DNA of 64,000 nt from Sebastes aleutianus. Taxonomy: Eukaryota > Chordata > Actinopteri > Perciformes > Sebastidae. A program made the translations under genes and the position numbers. Shown here piece after piece: positions 14,301 through 25,700 of this stretch; positions within the stretch are counted from its first letter, which is position 1; every line of letters starts with the position of its first letter. Under the pieces are notes generated by a model that saw only the letters and a list, made by a program, of their open reading frames with translations, was not told the origin of the DNA and ran no database searches. Where the stretch lies: assembly GCA_916700875.1 (NCBI GenBank), contig CAKAKS010000074.1, positions 179,585 to 243,584 on the forward strand. Direction: 5' to 3'.

Positions 14301-17300
14301 GAGATCCTCAGCAGAGAGGAGCTGAGATCTTTAGCAGAGAGAAGCTGAGATCTTCAGCAGAGAGAAGCTGAGATCTTCAGCAGAGAGAAGCTGAGATCTT
14401 CAGCAGAGAGAAGCTGAGATCCTCAGCAGAGAGAAGCTGTGATCTTCAGCAGAGAGAAGCTGAGATCCTCAGCAGAGAGAAGCTGAGATCTTCAGCAGAG
14501 AGGAGCTGAGATCTTCAGCAGAGAGGAGCTGAGATCTTCAGCAGAGAGGAGCTGAGATCTTTAGCAGAGAGAAGCTGAGATCTTCAGCAGAGAGAAGCTG
14601 AGATCTTCAGCAGAGAGAAGCTGAGATCCTCAGCAGAGAGGAGCTGAGATCTTCAGCAGAGAGAAGCTGTGATCTTCAGCAGAGAGAAGCTGAGATCTTC
14701 AGCAGAGAGGAGCTGAGATCTTCAGCAGAGAGAAGCTGAGATCTTCAGCGGTTAGGGAACATTCATCTAGTGTTGATTGCGGCGGTCCCTGTGGACTAAA
14801 GCGGTGGTGTTTCAGAGCACCAGAGTCCCTTTAGAAAACATCTCATTTTACTGCAGCAGGGTCTGATCAGTCTGCTCCACTCAGTCCTGGTTCTGGTTCT
14901 CCTGAGCCTCTGTTCCCTCCAGTGGGTCCAGTAATACAGTCTGGACCTCCAGCAGCGAGGTGTCGGCTCCCAGCGGGGACCGGCGGAGAAGCGAGGTGAA
15001 GTTCTGCTCCCGGCCAGAGGATGAACTGATGCTGCCTCCCGCCGGAGCTCCCACTGCAGGTCGAAGGCAGCAGCGTCTGAACCGGAGGCCCCGCTGGAGG
15101 GAGTCTGAGCCGGAGGGAGTCTGAGCCGGAGGCCCCGCTGGAGGGAGTCTGAGCCGGAAGCCCCGCTGGAGGGAGTCTGAACCGGAAGCCCCGCTGGAGG
15201 GAGTCTGAACCGGAGGCCCCGCTGGAGGGAGTCTGAACCGGAAGCCCCGCTGGAGGGAGTCTGAACCGGAGGCCCCGCTGGAGGGAGTCTGAACCGGAAG
15301 CCCCGCTGGAGGGAGTCTGAACCGGAGGCCCCGCTGGAGGGAGTCTGAACCGGAGGCCGTGCTGGAGTGCTGGATGCTGAAGAGTATGATGGTGTTGTTT
15401 GTCTCCAGGTGCCGTGCCTGTGCAGCAGTGCGACCTGTCTGATGTGCAGCTGCTGTCCCGGCACCAGGAACTCCACGGTGACCCGGATCATCTACGCCTC
15501 CATCTTGCTGCTGGGGACCGTCGTCGCCTGCATCATGCTGTCGCCGGGGGTGGATCAGCAGCTAAAACGGGTACGAGAGCACCGTGGGAATAAAGTAACG
15601 TACACATAGAACAGACAGTTCTATTCACAGTAACGCTCTATTTCTATGTCTATTTCTATTTTTGAGGCCGGGTGTAGTAGTATAGTATAAAGTATAATAG
15701 TATAAAGTATAATAGTATAAAGTAGTGAGAGTATAAAGTATAATAGTATAAAGTATAATAGTATAAAGTAGTGAGAGTATAAAGTATAATAGTATAAAGT
15801 ATAATAGTATAAAGTAGTGGATGGGGGGGCCATTTCAGGTAGATCAGACTGGGTTTAGGTTAAAGGGATAGTTCAGGTGTTTCTCAGTGGGGTTCTATGA
15901 GGTACTTCTACAGAGTCAGTGTGTTACTACAGTAGATGACGGGAGTACCAGTACACAAGCAACACCTAAAATAATCTATGTCAGTCTAAGTGTATGCTAT
16001 ATTTAGAATATTTTCGGCGGTTTCCCTCGCCGTCAGACAGCCGTTTCAGTTTCCCTCGCCGTCAGACAGCCGTTTCAGTTTCCCTCGCCGTCAGACAGTG
16101 GTTCCTGGTGGGGAACTGAAGCTGTTATCTCTGCTCTCATTAAGCCACCAGACTCCATTCACAAAATCAGTCCTTTCCCCTCTCAGAACACAGCAGGAGG
16201 AGCTGCTGGTCTACCGCTGCCTCCATCTGGTAGTTTGTTTGTGTTATTGTGTGACTTTGGTTAATTCAGATTCACCCAAAGTCACACAATAACACAAACT
16301 AACTAGGCGATGGAGTCTGACTGTATACAGACGTAGGCAAAGTTGTTGGTAACGTTCCGTTAAAGAGAGAAAAACCCACAATGGTCACTGAAATAACTTG
16401 AAACTGACAAAAGTAATAATAAATAAAAATTCACTGAAAATTAACTGATGAAAATCAGATATTGTTTTTGAATTATGGTTCAGCAGAATCATTTAAAAAA
16501 ACAAACTAATGAAACTGGCCTAGACAAAAATGATGGTAACATTAACTTAATATTTTGTTGCACAACCTTTTGAGGCAATCACTGCAATCAAGTGATTTCT
16601 GTAACTCTCAATGAGACTTCTGCACCTGTTGACAGGTATGTTGGCCCACTCCTCGTGAGCAAACTGCTCCAGCTGTCTCAGGTTTGAAGGGTGCCTTCTC
16701 CAGACTGCATGTTTCAGCTCCTTCCACAGATGTTCAATAGGATTTAGATCAGGGCTCATAGAAGGCCACTTCAGAATAGTCCAATGTTTTGTTCTTAGCC
16801 ATTCTTGGGTGTTTTTAGCTGTGTTTTGGGTCATTATCCTGTTTGAGGACCCATGACCTGCAACTGAGACCAAGCTTTCTGACACTGGGCAGCACATTTC
16901 GCTCCAGAATGCCTTGATAGTCTTGAGATTTCATTGCACCCTGCACAGATTCAAGACACCCTGTGCCAGATGCAACAAAGCAGCCCCATAACATAACCGA
17001 GCCTCCTCCATGTTTCACATTAGGTACAGTGTTCTTTTCTTTGGATGCTTCATTTTTGCGTCTGTGAACATAGAGCTGATGTGACTTGCCAAAAAGCTCC
17101 AGTTTTGTCTCATCTGTCCAAAGGACATTCTCCCAGAAGCTTTGTGGCTTGTCAATATGCATTTTGGAAAATTCCAGTCTCGCTTTTTTATGATTTGGTG
17201 TCCTCCTCGGTTGTCTTCCATTAAGTCCACTTTGGCTCAAACAGTGACGGATGGTGCGATCTGACACTGATGTACCTTGACCTTGGAGTTCACCTCTAAT

Positions 17301-20300
17301 CTCTTTGGAAGTTGTTCTGGGCTCTTTGGTTACCATTCGTATTATCCGTCTCTTCAATATGTCATCAATTTTCCCCTTGCGGCCACGTCCAGGGAGGTTG
17401 GCTACAGTCCCATGGACCTTAAACTTCTGAATAATATGTGCAGCTGTAGTCACAGGAACATCAAGCTGCTTGGAGATGGTCTTATAGCCTTTTCCTTTAA
17501 CATGAAGGTCTATAATGTTCTTTCTGATCTCCTGAGACAACTCTCTCCTTAGCTTTCTGTGGTCCATGTTCAGTGTGGTACACACCATGATGCCAAACAG
17601 CACAGTGACTACTTTTCACCCTTTAAATAGGCAGACTGACTGATTACAAGTTTGAAGATACCTGTGATGCTAATTACAGGACACACCTTAGTTTAATATG
17701 TCCCTATGGTCACATTATTTTACATCTTTTCTAGGGGTACCATCATTTTTGTCCTGGCCAGTTTCATTAGTTTGTTTTTTAAAATGATTCTGTTGAACCA
17801 CAATTCAAAAACAATATCTGATTTTCATTAGTTCATTTTCAGTACATTTTTATTTATTATTACTTTTGTCAGTTTCAAGTTATTTCAGTGACCATTGTGG
17901 GTTTTTCTCTCTTTAACGGAACGTTACCAACAACTTTGCCTACGTCTGTAGCTGTCTGAGGGCAAACCGGCGAAGCTCTTCTGAATCTAGCGTACAGTTA
18001 AACTGATATTGATGGTCTTCTACCTACTGTGGCTAAGTAGCTCATACAACCCCACTGAGAAACACCTGAACTATCCCTTTAACGCAGCTGTTAATAGCTC
18101 TACTCCTCATCAGATGGAGTTCATCTCCGGCTCATTGGAGCCGTTTATAGAATGTGACTTCCTGTGGTCTGCTGCAGATCCCGGGGTTCTGTGAAGACGG
18201 AGCCGGCTCTTCCTTCCCCGGCCTGCAGGCCGACCTCAACTGTGAGATGTTTGTGGGCTACAAGGCCGTGTACCGCGTCTGCTTCGGCATGAGCATGTGG
18301 TTCCTCGGGTTCTCCGTCCTCATGATTAACATCAAGAACAGCAGAGACCCCCGAGCTGCCGTCCACAACGGGTAAGCACTGTACCACAACACCACCAGCA
18401 ACAACACCACCAGCAACAACACCACCAATAACACCACCAATAACACCACCAATAACACCACCACCAGCAACAACAACACCACCAATAACACCACCACCAG
18501 CAACACCAATAACACCACCACCAGCAACAACACCACCAATAACACCACCAATAACACCACCACCAGCAACAACACCACCAGCAATAACACCACCAATAAC
18601 ACCACCAACAGCAACACCAATAACACCACCACCAGCAACAACACCACCAGCAACAACACCACCAATAACACCACCACCAGCAACACCAATAACACCACCT
18701 CCAGCAACAACACCACCAGCAACAACAACACCAATAACACCACCAATAACACCACCACCACCAGCAACAACAACACCACCAATAACACCACCAATAACAC
18801 CACCACCAATAACACCACCAGCACCACCAATAACACCACCAATAACACCACCACCAGCAACACCAATAACACCACCACCAGCAACAACACCACCAATAAC
18901 ACCACCAGCACCACCAACAACACCACCACCAATAACACCACCAGCAATAAACACCACCAATAACACCACCATCAGCAACAACACCACCAATAACACCACC
19001 AATAACACCACCACCAATAACAACACCAATAACACCAATAACACCACCACCAGCAACAACACCACCAATAACACCACCAATAACACCACCACTAACACCA
19101 CCAATAACACCACCAATAACAACACCAATAACAACACCAATAACACCACCAATAACACCACCACCAATAACACCACCACCAGCAACACCAATAACACCAC
19201 CACCAGCAACAACACCACCAATAACACCACCAGCACCACCAATAACACCACCACCAATAACACCACCACCAGCAACAACACCACCAATAACACCACCAGC
19301 ACCACCATTAACACCACCACCAATAACACCACCAGCAACAACACCACCAATAACACCACCACCAGCAAAAACACCACCAATAACACTTCAAGTGTGCGTA
19401 AACAATACAGAATCTATAATATCTGATGCTATAAGAGTGTTTATATCTGCAGATACGACCTCACTCCGTCATCAACTATACAGAACTAAAGCAGATGGTC
19501 AGAGAGCGTGAGCCTTCACGTGTGAATGTTAGTCTGTTGTGCCGGCCCTGTAATAATAATAATAATAATATATTAGATTTATATAGCGCTTTTTAAGGAT
19601 CTCAAAGACGCTTGTAGAAACTAGAAACTAGAAACTAGAAACTAGCAGAAGCAGCAGTTGAGGATTAACCAACAGCCTTAAGATGGAACATTACATTAAC
19701 ATTACAGACATTTGTGATTTTATTTTTGTAATGTATTTCTTCTTATTGACAGGATGTCAGGGTTAGGGTGAGTAGTATGTCAGTATCTGAGTGCCTTAAC
19801 TCTTCCAGTCAGAGTTCTGACCAATGAGCTGCTGTTGAGTGAGAGGGAGTCGAGCTGCTGTTGAGTGAGAGGGAGTCGAGCTGCTGTTGAATGAGAGGGA
19901 GTCGAACTGCTGTTGAGTGAGAGGGAGTCGAGCTGCTGTTGAGTGAGAGGGAGTCGAGCTGCTGTTGAGTGAGAGGGAGTCGAGCTGCTGTTGAGTGAGA
20001 GGGAGTAGAGCTGCTGTTGAATGAGAGGGAGTCGAGCTGCTGTTGAATGAGAGGGAGTCGAGCTGCTGTTGAGTGAGAGGGAGTCGAGCTGCTGTTGAAT
20101 GAGAGGGAGTCGAGCTGCTGTTGAGTGAGAGGGAGTCGAGCTGCTGTTGAGTGAGAGGGAGTCGAGCTGCTGTTGAATGAGAGGGAGTTGAACTGCTGTT
20201 GAGTGAGAGGGAGTCGAACTGCTGTTGAGTGAGAGGGAGTTGAACTGCTGTTGAGTGAGAGGGAGTTGAACTGCTGTTGAGTGAGAGGGAGTTGAACTGC

Positions 20301-21211
20301 TGTTGAGTGAGAGGGAGATAAGAGCTCCGTTTCTTATTATAGTTCTGGTTGATCTTCTGCTTCGATGTATGCTGACGGCCTTAGTTTATAATTACATCAT
20401 ATTAATATGAACATAACAAAGCTGCATGTTTGGTTTACACTAATGACTGTAGAAGACCTATAATATTCTTTCAGTTCAGATTTGTCAATGAAGAGTTTAT
20501 GTTCTTTATGGAAGACATAATTTAGTTAAGGCAAACATTAGTTTACTTATTTTACCAAATAAATGAAAAGCATGTTGAAATCAGAACAAGACCTCCTCGC
20601 TGGAACCGAACCGAACCGAAAACCCTGATATGAACCGAGCCGTGAGTTCAGTGAACCGTTCCACCGCTAGTAGACTACTGCAGTAATCCTCCTGTTACCC
20701 CCCCCCCTGTGTGTGGAAGCATCGTCTGTTCAGACGAGGAGTTCCTCTGGGATCAGATAGTTTCATGTGAGGGGGGGGGAGATAAGAAGAGAACAGCCTG
20801 AGCATTTATCTGAGTACACAGATCATATCTTAGTTGCTATGAGCATATTTGTGAGGGGACATCATATTTAATACTCAGTGACCTCGTCCTTCCTCTGCTG
20901 ATCACTGAGAGGCTCACATGTTAAACCCTCCAGTGGGTTTATTCTGTTGTTCAAAGGGTTGAGAAGAAAACATTTGGAGGGTCGAGATGCTCTTCATACA
21001 ACTATTGTCCGTTCTACTTTATAATGAACTATAATTAAATATGTGTATAATGAATATGTGTTTTCAGGCTCTGGTTCTTTAAGTTTGCCGTCTTGGTGGC
21101 GGTGACAGTCGGTGCCTTCTACATCCCAGACGGGCCTTTTACCTACAGTAAGAACTCTATGTTAAAGTGATCATGACCTCTGAGCTGTGGGACTACAGCA
21201 TCATCTGACCG

Positions 21212-21307
<96 letters not shown>

Positions 21308-22646
21308 GTCTCAGCGTGGTTCGTGGTGGGTTCTGGTGGAGCTTTCTTCTTCATTCTGATCCAGCTGGTGCTGCTGGTGGACTTCGCCCACTCCTGGAAC
21401 GAGTCCTGGGTGGACAAGATGGAGACCGGCAACTCCAGGTGCTGGTACACAGGTCAGTGACTCGGTCGCAGGTCAGTGACTCGATCTCAGGTCAGAGACT
21501 CGGTCTCAGGTCAGTGACTCGGTCGCAGGTCAGTGACTCGATCTCAGGTCAGTGACTCGGTCTCAGGTCAGTGACTCGGTCGCAGGTCAGTGACTCGGTC
21601 TCAGGTCAGAGACTCGGTCTCAGGTCAGTGACTCGGTCGCAGGTCAGAGACTCGGTCTCAGGTCAGTGACTCGGTCTCAGGTCAGTGACTCGGTCGCAGG
21701 TCAGAGACTCGGTCTCAGGTCAGTGACTCGGTCGCAGGTCAGTGACTCGGTCTCAGGTCAGTGACTCGGTCGCAGGTCAGAGACTCGGTCTCAGGTCAGT
21801 GACTCGGTCGCAGGTCAGTGACTCGGTCGCAGGTCAGAGACTCGGTCTCAGGTCAGAGACTCGGTCTCAGGTCAGTGACTCTGTCTCAGGTCAGTGACTC
21901 GGTCGCAGGTCAGAGACTCGGTCTCAGGTCAGTGACTCGGTCTCAGGTCAGTGACTCGGTCGCAGGTCAGTGACTCGGTCTCAGGTCAGTGACTCGGTCG
22001 CAGGTCAGTGACTCGGTCGCAGGTCAGAGACTCGGTCGCAGGTCAGAGACTCGGTCTCAGGTCAGTGACTCGGTCGCAGGTCAGAGACTCGGTCTCAGGT
22101 CAGTGAGTCGGTCGCAGGTCAGAGACTCGGTCTCAGGTCAGTGACTCGGTCGCAGGTCAGTGACTCGGTCGCAGGTCAGAGACTCGGTCGCAGGTCAGAG
22201 ACTCGGTCTCAGGTCAGTGACTCGGTCTCAGGTCAGTGACTCGGTCGCAGGTCAGTGACTCGGTCGCAGGTCAGAGACTCTGTCTCAGGTCAGTGACTCG
22301 GTCGCAGGTCAGAGACTCGGTCTCAGGTCAGTGACTCGGTCTCAGGTCAGGTCAGTGACTCGGTCTCAGGTCAGTGACTCGGTCTCAGGTCAGTGACTCG
22401 GTGACAGGTCAGAGACTCGGTCTCAGATATAGTCATTTTCTATACCACGTGTGGGACAAGCTGCGATACATGGATTATATTCCAGGTAGCGCCCAGCCCC
22501 ACCGCCTCGTATGCGGGACTCCCCAGCCTGCCGTGTGTCGCTCACACCCTCCAGCTGGCTGTTAACAAAGGTCTTTAGACACAGAGAAGTACTGACATAC
22601 AGCCCCTTTAAACATGCAGGCAGGCAGACAGGCAGGCAGGCAGACA

Positions 22647-22711
<65 letters not shown>

Positions 22712-25700
22712 ACAGACAGACAGACAGACAGACAGACAGGTTTAACGTGTGTCTGAACACTTGAACTGATCAATATAAATTGATTTCTGATCTTCTTCTT
22801 TCTGAATGTTTATCTGATATTAACTTCTCTACCTCTCTGTGTTTTCAGCTCTGCTGGCGGTGACCATCCTCAACTACATCCTGTCCTTCATATCCGTCGT
22901 TCTGTTCTTCGTCTTCTACACCAAACCTGACGGCTGCTTCATCAACAAGTTCTTCATCAGCTTCAACACCTTGTTCTGCATCCTCGTCTCCGTCCTCTCC
23001 GTCCTGCACAAAGTCCAGGTACACAGAGTACACAGAGTACTGCACAAAGTCCAGGTACACAGAGTACACAGAGTACACAGAGTACTGCACAAAGTCCAGG
23101 TACACAGAGTACACAGAGTACTGCATAGAGTCCAGGTACACAGAGTACACAGAGTACTGCACAAAGTCCAGGTACACAGAGTACACAGAGTACACAGAGT
23201 ACTGCACAAAGTCCAGGTACACAGAGTACTGCATAGAGTCCAGGTACACAGAGTACACAGAGTACTGCACAAAGTCCAGGTACACAGAGTACTGCACAAA
23301 GTCCAGGTACACAGAGTACTGCATAGAGTCCAGGTACACAGAGTACACAGAGTACACAAAGTACACAGAGTACACAAAGTACACAGAGTACTTCATAGAG
23401 TCCAGGTACACAGAGTACACAAAGTACACAGAGTACACAAAGTACACAGAGTACACAGAGTACTGCATAGAGTCCAGGTACACAGAGTACACAGAGTACT
23501 GCATAGAGTCCAGGTACACAGAGTACACAAAGTACACAGAGTACTGCATAGAGTCCAGGTACACAGAGTACACAAAGTACACAGAGTACTGCATAGAGTC
23601 CAGGTACACAGAGTACACAGAGTACACAAAGTACACAGAGTACTGCATAGAGTCCAGGTACACAGAGTACACAGAGTACTGCATAAAGTTCAGGTACACA
23701 GAGTACATAGAGTACTGCATAAAGTTCAGGTACACAGAGTACACAGAGTACTGCATAGAGTCCAGGTACACAGAGTACACAGAGTACTGCATAGAGTCCA
23801 GGTACACAGAGTACACAGAGTACTGCATAGAGTCCAGGTACACAGAGTACACAAAGTACACAGAGTACTGCATAGAGTCCAGGTACACAGAGTACACAGA
23901 GTACTTGATGTTCTGTATATGTTGTATATATTCCTGACTCTCTGTCTCTGTGTGTCTGCAGGAGTCTCAGAGCCGTTCAGGTCTCCTCCAGTCCTCCATC
24001 ATCACCCTGTACTCCATGTACCTGACCTGGTCGGCCATGACCAACGAGCCTGGTGAGACCGTCTGCTGGTTGTCTGATGTGGTGACGTCACGGTACCGGA
24101 AACCTAGTAGTCCAGACCAATCCAATCCAGACCAATCCAATTCAATCCAATTCAGTTTATTTTATTTTTATATAGCATCAAATCCTAGCAGAAGTTATCT
24201 GGAGATGCTCTCTATATAGAGCAGGTCTTAGACCGGACACCAACACCAGGGAATTTACACCATTCTCGATACCAAATTGGATCCCAAGGTAAAACAACCA
24301 TAACTCCATGTGATGTGACTATGTGTCTCTATATATCCTCAGACTGCACTAGTTTACATTCACTGACATGGGGACATCTCACCGGTAAAGGCTACCGGAG
24401 GTTTACATTCACCGACATGGTGACATCTCACCGGTAAAGGCTACCGGAGGTTTACATTCACCGACATGGTGACATCTCACCGGTAAAGGCTACCGGAGGT
24501 TTACATTCACCGACATGGTGACATCTCACCGGTAAAGGCTACCGGAGGTTTACATTCACTGACATGGGGACATCTCACCGGTAAAGGTTACCAGAGGTTT
24601 ACATTCACTGACATGGTGACATCTCACCGGTAAAGGTTACCAGAGGTTTACATTCACTGACATGGTGACATCTCACCGGTAAAGGCTACCAGAGGTTTAC
24701 ATTCACTGACATGGGGACATCTCACCGGTAAAGGCTACCAGAGGTTTACATTCACTGACATGGTGACATCTCACCGGTAAAGGCTACCAGAGGTTTACAT
24801 TCACTGACATGGTGACATCTCACCGGTAAAGGTTACCAGAGGTTTACATTCACTGACATGGTGACATCTCACCGGTAAAGGCTACCAGAGGTTTACATTC
24901 ACTGACATGGTGACATCTCACCGGTAAAGGCTACCAGAGGTTTACATTCACTGACATGGGGACATCTCACCGGTAAAGGTTACCGGAGGTTTACATTCAC
25001 TGACATGGTGACATCTCACCGGTAAAGGCTACCGGAGGTTTACATTCACTGACATGGTGACATCTCACCGGTAAAGGCTACCGGAGGTTTACATTCACTG
25101 ACATGGTGACATCTCACCGGTAAAGGCTACCGGAGGTTTACATTCACTGACATGGGGACATCTCACCGGTAAAGGCTACCGGAGGTTTACATTCACTGAC
25201 ATGGGGACATCTCACCGGTAAAGGCTACCAGAGGAGCGACCAAGTCATTGTTTAGCAAGTCTCAAGTCTGTGACTCAAGTCCCAACTAGGGTCTGGAGTC
25301 CTGAACGGGTCATATGAGCTCTTCACCAGATGTAACATCATTCTAACAGCAGAGTAACTGGATCCAACCGGTGCTCAGTAACAGAACTGGATCCATCTGG
25401 TGCTCAGTAACAGAACATCAGTTCTTCATGGTGTTCTCCTGAAACCTGATTGGAAGCTGTTGGATCGGTTCAGACTAAGTGGATCTGGGGAGTTCAGTGT
25501 AAGATAATAAAGTGCAAGTCCCAATAACATTCACCGGAAATACATCCCTAGTCTGATAAATACTATGTTTGTAAATAAACGATGATGCCGTTATGAGTAA
25601 GCAGACGTAACAGCCGAAACCAGAAACAGGACCATCTCTGGTTCCGTGGTTCTTCATCATATTTACGTCCTATGATGACGATGAGTTCTTGTTTCTGTTA

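Larger units (their letters stand above)
15860..18082. mobile_element. TTAA-flanked foldback element interrupted by Tc1 copy 2
   Basis: The left end at 15860 reads TTAAAGGGATAGTTCAGGTG. The right end at 18082 is its inverse, with TTAA at both outer borders. About 45 bp of the tips match closely; further in, the arms diverge but still share blocks such as GCCGTCAGACAG. Removing the 1621-bp Tc1 leaves about 590 bp and no transposase, so it is a MITE-like element. TTAA target duplication is typical of piggyBac and Kolobok groups; assignment is by inference. Confidence 0.8.

Noticed and set aside
14796..15491. 231-codon minus-strand frame opposite serinc3 exon 2
   Set aside because: Its core is the 28-bp minisatellite and the rest is antisense to a well supported exon.
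18145..19386. 413-codon minus-strand frame rich in Val/Leu that could look like membrane helices
   Set aside because: Translation of the AACACCACC array in serinc3 intron 3, running antisense into exon 3.
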